Of a stretch of 10,215 nt of DNA, positions 1 to 6,283 are shown piece after piece. Every line of letters starts with the position of its first letter. Within the stretch, counting starts at the first letter, position 1. This DNA is from Christensenella sp. UBA7584 (GTDB lineage: Bacteria > Bacillota > Clostridia > Christensenellales > UBA1242). The position numbers and the translations under genes were made by a program. Where the stretch lies: contig DLKQ01000026.1 of assembly GCA_002477805.1 (NCBI GenBank), positions 1-10,215 on the forward strand, given 5' to 3'. Below the pieces are notes generated by a model, which was not told the DNA's origin, did not search any database, and worked only from the letters and a program-made list of their open reading frames with translations.

Positions 1-230
1 TTTTGCAAAATGTCAGTTTCATCAAGCAAAATCTTAGCATTTTCAAAGCCATCATCATTTTCTTCAAAGGCGTCAAAAAGTGAAGCCTGCTTTAACTCAT
101 CAGTCTTTTTCTTAATACCTAAGTCTCTTGTGTATCTAACCATATCCAACTTTGGCTGTCCTTTGAATACCTTGCTGATATTACTTACAGCTTCTTGTTG
201 ATATGGCTGTGTCTTGAATCTAAATTTCAT
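1..230 (-). CDS. res: Type III restriction subunit Res, N-terminal fragment (runs off the left edge)
   Basis: An open frame starts at ATG 230 and continues past position 1, giving 76 full codons with no stop. The protein begins MKFRFKTQPYQQEAVSNISK and continues with VFKGQPKLDMVRYTRDLGI and, near residue 60, GFENAKILLDET. This is the usual opening of type III Res proteins, where a Q-motif-like start (PYQQEAV) precedes the helicase Walker A loop and a C-terminal PD-(D/E)XK nuclease. Neither of these lies in the window. The start is supported by AGGAG at 238-242, seven bases upstream and overlapping the stop of the preceding membrane-protein gene. Res would cut DNA when two unmethylated Mod sites are met head to head. 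It is the only Res seen for two Mod genes, and whether it is intact cannot be judged here. Confidence 0.83.
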   Translation of the reverse strand, partial: MKFRFKTQPYQQEAVSNISKVFKGQPKLDMVRYTRDLGIKKKTDELKQASLFDAFEENDDGFENAKILLDETDILQ

Positions 231-237
231 AAGTTTT

Positions 238-243
238 CTCCTA
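238..243 (-). promoter_or_regulatory. res ribosome binding site fused to the preceding stop codon
   Basis: The sequence TAGGAG joins the stop codon of the membrane-protein gene (TAG, 243-241) with the AGGAG that serves res, seven bases before ATG 230. This supports the res start and tight translational linkage. Confidence 0.75.
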
Positions 244-933
244 TTGCTCTTTTATGCCTTCAAGGCTAATGTGATCTGTAAGATCATCTTTTCCAAACAA
301 TCTTTCATATTCGGTTACAATATATTTATAGTCATTATAATGTCTACCAAAATTCAAGTTTGCAACATTAGTTTGAAGTAGTTGTGCTTCTTCTAATGCT
401 TGAAATGTCGGAATTTTTTTACCTTTTTCTAATAAATTCGAATTGGGATCATCACGGTAATATTTTTTTAAAATCTCTTTTTTTTCTTTTGAAACATTCA
501 TAACTTCAATGAATTCTGCTAATTCCATTCCAACCAATTTTGCCATGGCTTTTCTACATTCTATCTGGATATTTTCTTCATTTTTTATTTTTTTTGCCAT
601 TACCAATATGTTTTTAATATCTTCTGTATTTTGTTGCAAATCGTTTATTAGGACATATCTTCTCTTGCAAATTAAGTTTAACATTATTTTAGTTTCGGTT
701 GTTTGAAGTTCTTTCATTTGATCTATTGTTGCATAAACTTCTTTAATTGCATCTCTCATTTCCGCTTCAATACCAAAAGCCTTTATACTTTTTAGTCTAT
801 CTATGTTAATAAATATCACTGTTACTAACGACACCCCAGCAAGGATTCCCATCAATTCATAATCCTTTATGCACGCTGCAACAATTGCAGGTACAAACAT
901 GATTATTATCGTTAACCAGTCCTTAAGTTTCAT
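241..933 (-). CDS. Two-helix membrane protein with long charged cytoplasmic tail (cargo gene 4)
   Basis: No family is recognised. The 230-residue protein begins with two closely spaced membrane helices (about 6-22 and 27-43) joined by a tight turn, then a basic stop-transfer segment (RLKSIKAFGIEAEMRDAIKE). That segment leads into a long, mostly helical, highly charged domain with likely coiled coil at about 55-80 and 100-150. Both ends are predicted in the cytoplasm. It has no signal peptide cleavage motif and no enzymatic motif I can see. Its start overlaps the Abi_C gene stop (ATGA), with AAAGGAG at 941-947 upstream, so the two are likely co-translated and may be an effector pair. Its stop TAG is part of the res ribosome binding site. 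The gene is AT-rich: two hand-counted lines gave 25-30% GC. A membrane-disrupting partner of the Abi_C protein is speculation. Confidence 0.8.
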   Translation of the reverse strand: MKLKDWLTIIIMFVPAIVAACIKDYELMGILAGVSLVTVIFINIDRLKSIKAFGIEAEMRDAIKEVYATIDQMKELQTTETKIMLNLICKRRYVLINDLQQNTEDIKNILVMAKKIKNEENIQIECRKAMAKLVGMELAEFIEVMNVSKEKKEILKKYYRDDPNSNLLEKGKKIPTFQALEEAQLLQTNVANLNFGRHYNDYKYIVTEYERLFGKDDLTDHISLEGIKEQ

Positions 934-1736
934 TTGTTTTCTCCTTTACAATATTGAAGCTCATAACTATCCCAAAGAAAATTAACTAAAGTCATTGAAC
1001 TACCTATAGCCAATTTAGCGTGTCTCTCTTCCAATCCTCTAAATGACGCACTTTTACCATGTCCGCTTCCGTATGGATTTCGCAATTCAGCCAATCCTAT
1101 AGCGATGCTCTTCATATTCCCAAGAATTTTCTTTATTATTTCTGATGCTTTTACTGTGTCTTTAATACATTTGGGTGATAAATTCAATTTGTTTATTGTT
1201 TTATCAACCAACGCATTCAAATTATCATCTTTAGAATAACTTTCCCCTACATTGTCTAGGATGGTTTTACAGCAACTTTCAACCAATTCTTTAGCCTTTC
1301 CAATAACCTCAGTAGGATTATCTTTTTGTGATTTTGTCATCAAATCCAACTGTTGTGTTATGTATTCGCTATTAACTTTTACAGCAAATTCTTTCGTTAA
1401 AGTTTCATAACTATTTATTGTTTTCGTTTCCATAAATTTAACGCAATTATCAAATAAAGGTTTATCTTCTGCCCTTTGTCGTTCATAATTTTTTGCTAGT
1501 GGGTAGTAATCAATTAAATCTTTTATTAGTTTGATAACTTTGTCTGGTTGTCCATTAAAAATAAACTTTTCTAATGATGCACCTTTTGACATTCCATACT
1601 CTGCTTGAACATCAATTCCAACACTTGCCTTTGTGAAAGTTTCAAAAGTAGAATTTGAAAAATCCAAAACCCAACCTGATTTATTAAATAATTTCACAAG
1701 TTTTTGTTTTTCTAAATTAGATAATGTATTCTCCAT
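930..1736 (-). CDS. Abortive infection family protein with Abi_C domain (cargo gene 3)
   Basis: This 268-residue soluble protein has two parts. The N-terminal region (about 8-80, with LVKLFNKSGWVLDFSN and an SKGASLEKF stretch) resembles N-terminal modules of AbiJ-like proteins. The C-terminal part (about 140-258) matches the Abi_C family (Pfam 'abortive infection C-terminus'): NPTEVIGKAKELVESCCKTIL at the front, then ELRNPYGSGHGKS, then an ERHAKLAIGSS helix. R219-N220 with H226 fits the R-x4-6-H pattern of HEPN-fold ribonucleases, so RNA cleavage on phage infection is a reasonable inference, not shown. The start has AGGAG five bases upstream, overlapping the mod2 stop. Its stop codon overlaps the next gene's start as ATGA. 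Its place between mod and res suggests a back-up killing function tied to the restriction locus. Confidence 0.85.
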   Translation of the reverse strand: MENTLSNLEKQKLVKLFNKSGWVLDFSNSTFETFTKASVGIDVQAEYGMSKGASLEKFIFNGQPDKVIKLIKDLIDYYPLAKNYERQRAEDKPLFDNCVKFMETKTINSYETLTKEFAVKVNSEYITQQLDLMTKSQKDNPTEVIGKAKELVESCCKTILDNVGESYSKDDNLNALVDKTINKLNLSPKCIKDTVKASEIIKKILGNMKSIAIGLAELRNPYGSGHGKSASFRGLEERHAKLAIGSSMTLVNFLWDSYELQYCKGENK

Positions 1737-1744
1737 AAATGCTC

Positions 1745-2134
1745 CTAAATAATTTTTCTTGTTGTGGTTGGTGAATAAGTTTCAAATATTTGATCAAAGT
1801 TTACTGCTATACTGTCAGTTGACATACTTGCATCTCTAAATACTGCATACAATGGTTGCATTTTTGCTATTGCTGTAACTATCGTCTCGTTAAGGTCTTT
1901 ATCAAAACAGCAAACTAGGTCGCCATCGTTTACATTGAATACTTTTTTGCCATTAATCTCTAAGGTTTTTATTTCACTTGAAAGCATTACACCCATATCG
2001 AGCATTACTTGGAATAATAAATCTTCTGGAGTTCTATCTTCTTTGATGTTATCTTCAAATTGAGTAAGTAAGTCTTGTGTCATTTTATTTGGCGAATAAT
2101 AAATATCTTTCATACAACTACTGTCTAGCTTCAA
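1745..2134 (-). repeat. Direct repeat B, copy 2 (3' end of mod2)
   Basis: This is the partner of the mod1 tail, about 2.39 kb away in the same orientation. Most differences cluster at one short stretch (NINDDVV in Mod1, DLNETIV in Mod2). Confidence 0.88.
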
Positions 2135-3724
2135 ATCTCTAAATCCAACATCAACATAAGTATTTATAAGATTATTATTTTCATTTATCTTAGCGCCTGA
2201 ATTCTTAATTCTTGTTTTGCCTAAGTCACAAATTGTTTTGAAACCTTCTTTGTATGCATCACTGTTTTCATTGCAATCCTCTGGGATCTGTACCATAATA
2301 AATTTTCGTTTTCCACCATCTTCAGCATTTGCAGACATTACCGCATGAGCAGTTGAAGCTGATCCAGAGAAGAAATCTAATACAATAAAGTCTTTGTATG
2401 GTAAATAATTTATAAATTGTTTTAGCATTTTTATAGGTTTTTTCCCAGCGTTAAAGGCTACTCCGCCTTCTTGTCTTATATTTCCAAAATCTCCACTAAA
2501 ATCATAAAAATTTATTATTGGTGAATCTTTAGATGCTTCTCCAGACTTAACTTTTTCTTTAATTGCTAATGGAATTTTTGTATACATTTTCCCTCTATTT
2601 GCTGATTCGTTTTGAGGATTTGTATAATAACGATATCCAAGGCCATCTTCTCCAACTCCCCATATTCTATATAGACAACCATCTCCATCTTCAGCTCTTC
2701 TCTTGTCTACGCACTTTAAATACATTGTGCCGTGACCTGTTCCTGTTAGAATACTCCCTGATATCCATGTTTCCTTAAATCCTTCAATGTCTGGTTCAAC
2801 TTTGTCAATGGAAAATGAATTTGAATCCCAAACATCAACTTTTCTTCCATTTTCTATTACTGTTTTAGTTGGCTCTTCAGTGTGTGTAATTTTGAGATTA
2901 AACTTATCTAAAGGATATTCTTCTTTTGGTTTATTTACTTGTACTAAATGTTTATTTTTAGCATAAATGAATACATATTCTATCAACTCTTGGAAATCTT
3001 TTCTTTCATTCAGAGATTTTTGTCCATATCTTACCTGTATGTGATGAGTAGATAATAAATTTTCTTCTCCAAAAATTTCGTTGCAAATCTTTTTTAAATT
3101 ATCCATTTCGTTATCATCTATTGAAATAAAAATAATTCCATCATCAGACATTAAGTCCCTTGCAAGTTTTAATCTAGGGAACATCATATTCAACCAATCA
3201 GTATGAAATCTTCCGTTCATTTCATTATTAACGAACAGGCGATTCCCTTGGTCATCCATTTGATTGCTCTTCTTTAAATATTCTTCTGAATCAATTGAAA
3301 AATCATCTTCATAAATAAAATCTTTTCCGGTATTATAAGGAGGGTCAATATAAATCATTTTAATTTTCCCAAGATATGTTTCTCTTAAAAGTTTAAGAAC
3401 ATCAAGATTGTCGCCCTCAATATAAAGGTTTTGTGTGTGGTCAAAATCAACACTTTCTTCTCTACATGGTCGAAGTGTCTTAGCAATAGGTGCGTTTGCT
3501 GTAAGTATTGCCTGCTTTTTATCAGGCCAAGTCATTGTGTATCTCTCTTTGTCTCCATCAATAACTACACGACTCAACTCCTGTTTTAGCATATCAAAAT
3601 CTACTAATTTTGTTAGTTTTCCTTCTTCATCAAGTGCTTCTGTTACACAATTTGGAAACCTCTTTGCGATGAATTCAATGTTTTCATCAACCAAATTTTT
3701 GCTTTGCATTTGTAATTTATCCAT
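1745..3724 (-). CDS. mod: Type III-like DNA adenine methyltransferase, Mod2 (second paralog)
   Basis: This is the second Mod, 659 residues from the chosen start, with the same beta-class layout: DPPYNTG at 127-133, recognition region about 222-440, cofactor motif DFFSGSASTAHA at 450-461. Alanine replaces the last glycine of the FxGxG motif (A456), a change I recall in other type III Mod proteins, so it need not be inactivating. An in-frame ATG at 3763 would add 13 residues. I reject it because AAGGAG at 3731-3736 sits six bases before 3724 and because Mod1 starts at the same MDKLQMQSKN. Residues 1-92 and 531-659 are near-identical to Mod1, while the recognition middle has no visible similarity, so the two enzymes should read different DNA sites. 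The conserved tail probably contacts Res or mediates dimer formation (inference). The next ribosome site (AGGAG, 1742-1746) overlaps its stop codon. Confidence 0.92.
   Translation of the reverse strand: MDKLQMQSKNLVDENIEFIAKRFPNCVTEALDEEGKLTKLVDFDMLKQELSRVVIDGDKERYTMTWPDKKQAILTANAPIAKTLRPCREESVDFDHTQNLYIEGDNLDVLKLLRETYLGKIKMIYIDPPYNTGKDFIYEDDFSIDSEEYLKKSNQMDDQGNRLFVNNEMNGRFHTDWLNMMFPRLKLARDLMSDDGIIFISIDDNEMDNLKKICNEIFGEENLLSTHHIQVRYGQKSLNERKDFQELIEYVFIYAKNKHLVQVNKPKEEYPLDKFNLKITHTEEPTKTVIENGRKVDVWDSNSFSIDKVEPDIEGFKETWISGSILTGTGHGTMYLKCVDKRRAEDGDGCLYRIWGVGEDGLGYRYYTNPQNESANRGKMYTKIPLAIKEKVKSGEASKDSPIINFYDFSGDFGNIRQEGGVAFNAGKKPIKMLKQFINYLPYKDFIVLDFFSGSASTAHAVMSANAEDGGKRKFIMVQIPEDCNENSDAYKEGFKTICDLGKTRIKNSGAKINENNNLINTYVDVGFRDLKLDSSCMKDIYYSPNKMTQDLLTQFEDNIKEDRTPEDLLFQVMLDMGVMLSSEIKTLEINGKKVFNVNDGDLVCCFDKDLNETIVTAIAKMQPLYAVFRDASMSTDSIAVNFDQIFETYSPTTTRKII
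3449..3724 (-). repeat. Direct repeat A, copy 2 (5' end of mod2)
   Basis: This is the partner of the copy at the mod1 start, about 2.55 kb away in the same orientation. It covers the N-terminal region before the DPPY catalytic block. Confidence 0.9.
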
Positions 3725-3736
3725 TGTTTTCTCCTT
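3717..3736 (-). promoter_or_regulatory. mod2 ribosome binding site and 8-base stop/start overlap
   Basis: AAGGAG (3731-3736) lies six bases before ATG 3724. This decides against the earlier in-frame ATG at 3763. The zinc-ribbon gene ends in the same ATGGATAA overlap used by the membrane-protein gene before mod1. Confidence 0.8.
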
Positions 3737-4136
3737 GTTGATTGAGTGGATTTCCTTTTCCATCCATTACTGATACTTCACTATTGCAATTTCCACATTT
3801 ATAATTCCACCAATTACCATATTGAGACAATGGAATCAATTTGCTATCTTTTTTCCAGCAACAACTGCAATATGGAATCTTTGGCTGTTCGCCTTTTATG
3901 GTAAAAAATCCCCTTGGACTATACTCCAAATCTTTTTCTTTTACCTTTGCTTTTTTTAAGTTTTTTATTTCTTCACTTAGGTCTTTTATTTTGTTATTGA
4001 GATTCTCGTTATCCTCTCTTAATTCAAAGAACTGTTCTTGTAATTGCAAAGACAATTCTACGATCTCTTGATTTTTTATTTTTTTCGCAAGGCTTATTAA
4101 GTCCTTTAATCCGTTATATACATCTGAAAAACTCAT
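3717..4136 (-). CDS. Small coiled-coil plus zinc-ribbon protein between the two mod genes (cargo gene 2)
   Basis: No named family is recognised. From the chosen start it is 139 residues long. The N-terminal half is a helical, heptad-rich coiled coil (about 20-68, with ELREDNENLNNKIKDLSEE in the middle). The C-terminal half has two Cys pairs, C90-x2-C93 and C114-x2-C117, separated by about 20 residues that include a GNWWNYKC stretch. That is the pattern of a single zinc ribbon, and C92 is an extra cysteine. I start it at 4136 rather than at the upstream in-frame ATG at 4190. AAGGAAGG lies nine bases before 4136, and the longer version would run 18 codons back into mod1. Only one base separates it from the mod1 stop, and its own stop overlaps the mod2 start by 8 bases, so all three are probably translationally coupled. 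The ribbon could bind nucleic acid or a protein partner. An adaptor, regulator or effector role is open. Confidence 0.78.
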   Translation of the reverse strand: MSFSDVYNGLKDLISLAKKIKNQEIVELSLQLQEQFFELREDNENLNNKIKDLSEEIKNLKKAKVKEKDLEYSPRGFFTIKGEQPKIPYCSCCWKKDSKLIPLSQYGNWWNYKCGNCNSEVSVMDGKGNPLNQQGENNG

Positions 4137-4137
4137 A

Positions 4138-4527
4138 CTACAGCACCTTCCTTGTTGTAGTTGGTGAATATGTTTCAAATATTTGATCAAAGTTTACTGA
4201 TACACTATCGGTTGACATACTTGCATCTCTAAATACGGCATACAATGGTTGCATTTTTGCAATTGCTGTAACAACATCATCGTTTATATTTTTGTCAAAA
4301 CAGCACACCAAGTCGCCATCGTTAACATTGAATACTTTTTTGCCATTGATTTCTAATGTTTTTATTTCACTTGAAAGCATAACTCCCATATCAAGCATAA
4401 CTTGGAATAATAAATCTTCTGGAGTTCTATCTTCTTTAATGTTATCTTCGAATTGAGTAAGTAAATCCTGTGTTGTTTTATTTGGAGAATAGTAGATATC
4501 TTTCATACAACTGCTGTCTAGTTTTAA
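4138..4527 (-). repeat. Direct repeat B, copy 1 (3' end of mod1)
   Basis: The last 129 codons of mod1 align without gaps to the last 129 codons of mod2, with about 10 amino-acid differences. At DNA level the match is lower than in repeat A, roughly 85-90% by eye. It encodes the tail from LKLDSSCMKD to the stop. Confidence 0.88.
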
Positions 4528-6270
4528 GCATCTAAACCCTATATCTAGATTATCAGTTTTTTCTTTGATTGAATTTTGAATTTCTGTTGATTCTTCAATA
4601 AACTCCTGTTGTGTTGAATGCTTTGTTATGTCATTTATCGTTTTATTAGTGAATGCCCATGCTCCCTTAATTTGTTGTCCAGCACGTCGTATTCTCTCTT
4701 TTCCCACTTCAGTTAAGTTATGAGGTCTCTTTAAGGTATCACACAATTTAATAGCATTTTCAACTATCTCTCTAGAATTACCTGCCGCTTTTGCCAAATT
4801 TTCATCTAAGTTTTCTGGTAATTGAACAGCAATAAATTTACGATTACCATTATCAAGTGAATTTGCAAGTATTGTTGCATGAGCAGTAGTACCAGATCCT
4901 GAGAAGAAATCAAGAATAGTAAATTCATTCTCATGTGAACATTTATTTTCGTTATATAAAAGGTTAATAAAATATAAAATTAAGGAAACTGGCTTTGGAT
5001 ATGAAAAACATTGAGCACCTAATAAGTTGTTTAAATCATTTGTCGCATTTTCACTAGTGCTTACTTTTAACCCATTTCTGTTTTTAGCACAAAACTCATT
5101 TTTTGAATTTGTAAATATTATTTGTTTTGGTGCAACGGTTGCAGTTTTACCCTCTCCGTATATTGCCCTAATAGCAAATGACTCAGTTTTTACCCAAAAT
5201 GTCGTTCCTTTCTTTACCTCAGCTTGAACTGTATCGTTTGACCACCTAGATTTGAATTCCAGAACAAACTCATTTTTGTTTTTTGAATTTTCTACTACTA
5301 CTGGTGTCAATAACTTATAATCATCACTAGTAGTATTTTCATAAATTCCATCTTTAATATTAAACTTTACACTACCAACTGGGAATGATAACTTATTTTT
5401 ATTGTTAGATGCATTGAACAATGGTGCATCTTGTAACTCTGTATTAACATACTCTACAAGCAATTCTTTAAGTTTTTCTCCAATTAAACATTTTGCATAA
5501 CAAAAAATGTAATCAGCATTTGAATATGAATTTAATTTTTGTCTACCAAAGTGTTGAGTTTTTTCCCATATAAACTTTGTTATAAAATTACTTTCCCCAA
5601 AAATTTCATCACATATTTTTTTCATATTAGCTTGTTCATTGTCATCAATACTAATAAAAATTACACCATCATCTGAAAGTAGATCTTTCGCCATTTTTAA
5701 TCTTGGGTAAATCATATTAAGCCAGTCAGTGTGAAATCTTCCGTTACTTTCATTGTTTAAGACCATTTTATTCCCTTGTTGGTCTAACTGATTGCTTTTC
5801 ATTAAATACTCATCTGAATTGATTGAAAAATCATCATTGTACACAAAATCATTACCTGTGTTATAAGGTGGATCTATGTAAATCATTTTAATTTTGCCGA
5901 GATAAGTTTCTCTTAAAAGTTTAAGGACATCAAGGTTATCCCCTTCAATGTAAATGTTTTGGCTATTAAAATCTCCTATTTTGCCATCTTTTCCAACACT
6001 TTCTTCTTTGCAAGGACGGAGTGTCTTTGCAATAGGTGCGTTTGCTGTAAGTATTGCTTGTTTTTTATCAGGCCAAGTCATTGTGTATCTCTCTTTGTCT
6101 CCATCAATAACTACATGACTCAACTCTTGTTTTAGCATATCAAAATCTACTAACTTTGTTAGTTTTCCTTCTTCATCAAGTGCTTCTGTTACACAATTTG
6201 GAAACCTTTTTGCGATGAATTCAATATTTTCATCAACCAAATTTTTACTTTGCATTTGTAATTTATCCAT
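4138..6270 (-). CDS. mod: Type III-like DNA adenine methyltransferase, Mod1
   Basis: This 710-residue enzyme is predicted to transfer a methyl group from S-adenosylmethionine to N6 of adenine at an asymmetric site and to supply target recognition for Res. The motif order is that of the beta class: motif IV DPPYNTG at 133-139, then a recognition region at about 225-440, then the cofactor motif DFFSGSGTT at 454-462. An N-terminal region (1-92) and a C-terminal region (582-710) are almost the same as in the downstream Mod2. The recognition middle is unrelated to Mod2. Mod1 also has a linker between motif I and the conserved tail (about 485-580) that is some 45-50 residues longer. The start is fixed by GAGGAG at 6278-6283, seven bases upstream, and by identity with Mod2. 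It overlaps the membrane-protein gene by 8 bases (ATGGATAA). The frame is intact with no missing catalytic residue, so an active enzyme is likely. Confidence 0.92.
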   Translation of the reverse strand: MDKLQMQSKNLVDENIEFIAKRFPNCVTEALDEEGKLTKLVDFDMLKQELSHVVIDGDKERYTMTWPDKKQAILTANAPIAKTLRPCKEESVGKDGKIGDFNSQNIYIEGDNLDVLKLLRETYLGKIKMIYIDPPYNTGNDFVYNDDFSINSDEYLMKSNQLDQQGNKMVLNNESNGRFHTDWLNMIYPRLKMAKDLLSDDGVIFISIDDNEQANMKKICDEIFGESNFITKFIWEKTQHFGRQKLNSYSNADYIFCYAKCLIGEKLKELLVEYVNTELQDAPLFNASNNKNKLSFPVGSVKFNIKDGIYENTTSDDYKLLTPVVVENSKNKNEFVLEFKSRWSNDTVQAEVKKGTTFWVKTESFAIRAIYGEGKTATVAPKQIIFTNSKNEFCAKNRNGLKVSTSENATNDLNNLLGAQCFSYPKPVSLILYFINLLYNENKCSHENEFTILDFFSGSGTTAHATILANSLDNGNRKFIAVQLPENLDENLAKAAGNSREIVENAIKLCDTLKRPHNLTEVGKERIRRAGQQIKGAWAFTNKTINDITKHSTQQEFIEESTEIQNSIKEKTDNLDIGFRCLKLDSSCMKDIYYSPNKTTQDLLTQFEDNIKEDRTPEDLLFQVMLDMGVMLSSEIKTLEINGKKVFNVNDGDLVCCFDKNINDDVVTAIAKMQPLYAVFRDASMSTDSVSVNFDQIFETYSPTTTRKVL
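4146..4153 (-). promoter_or_regulatory. Ribosome binding site deciding the zinc-ribbon gene start
   Basis: AAGGAAGG lies inside the last codons of mod1, nine bases before ATG 4136, and picks that start over the longer in-frame alternative at 4190. Confidence 0.7.
5995..6270 (-). repeat. Direct repeat A, copy 1 (5' end of mod1)
   Basis: The first 92 codons of mod1 match the first 92 codons of mod2 with about 14 mismatches in roughly 275 bases by hand alignment, most of them silent (protein differences H52/R52 and K88/R88). Similarity falls sharply just after the codons for EESV. It is a same-direction repeat of coding DNA long enough for homologous recombination. Confidence 0.9.
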
Positions 6271-6283
6271 TGTTTTTCTCCTC
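6263..6283 (-). promoter_or_regulatory. mod1 ribosome binding site and 8-base stop/start overlap
   Basis: GAGGAG (6278-6283) stands seven bases before the mod1 ATG. The preceding gene's TAA is formed inside ATGGATAA, so ribosomes ending there can restart on mod1. The same GGAGAAAA-CAATGGATAA arrangement recurs before mod2, with one fewer A. Confidence 0.8.

Noticed and set aside
476..600. Runs of eight A (minus strand) in the second membrane-protein gene as a phase-variation switch
   Set aside because: The runs are short, encode ordinary Lys codons in an AT-rich gene, and no long simple repeat is present in either mod gene, where type III phase variation is usually seen.
3725..3763. A 13-codon N-terminal extension of Mod2 from ATG 3763
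   Set aside because: Mod1 starts exactly at MDKLQMQSKN, the ribosome site supports 3724, and the extension lies inside the zinc-ribbon gene.
580..4090. The shared AKKIKN-(E/Q)-E segment in the zinc-ribbon and second membrane proteins as a sign of homology
   Set aside because: The match is about eight residues of lysine-rich, low-complexity helix coded by A runs, with no similarity on either side.
4137..4190. An 18-codon N-terminal extension of the zinc-ribbon gene into mod1
   Set aside because: Its sequence is just the out-of-frame reading of the conserved mod tail, and a good ribosome site stands before ATG 4136.
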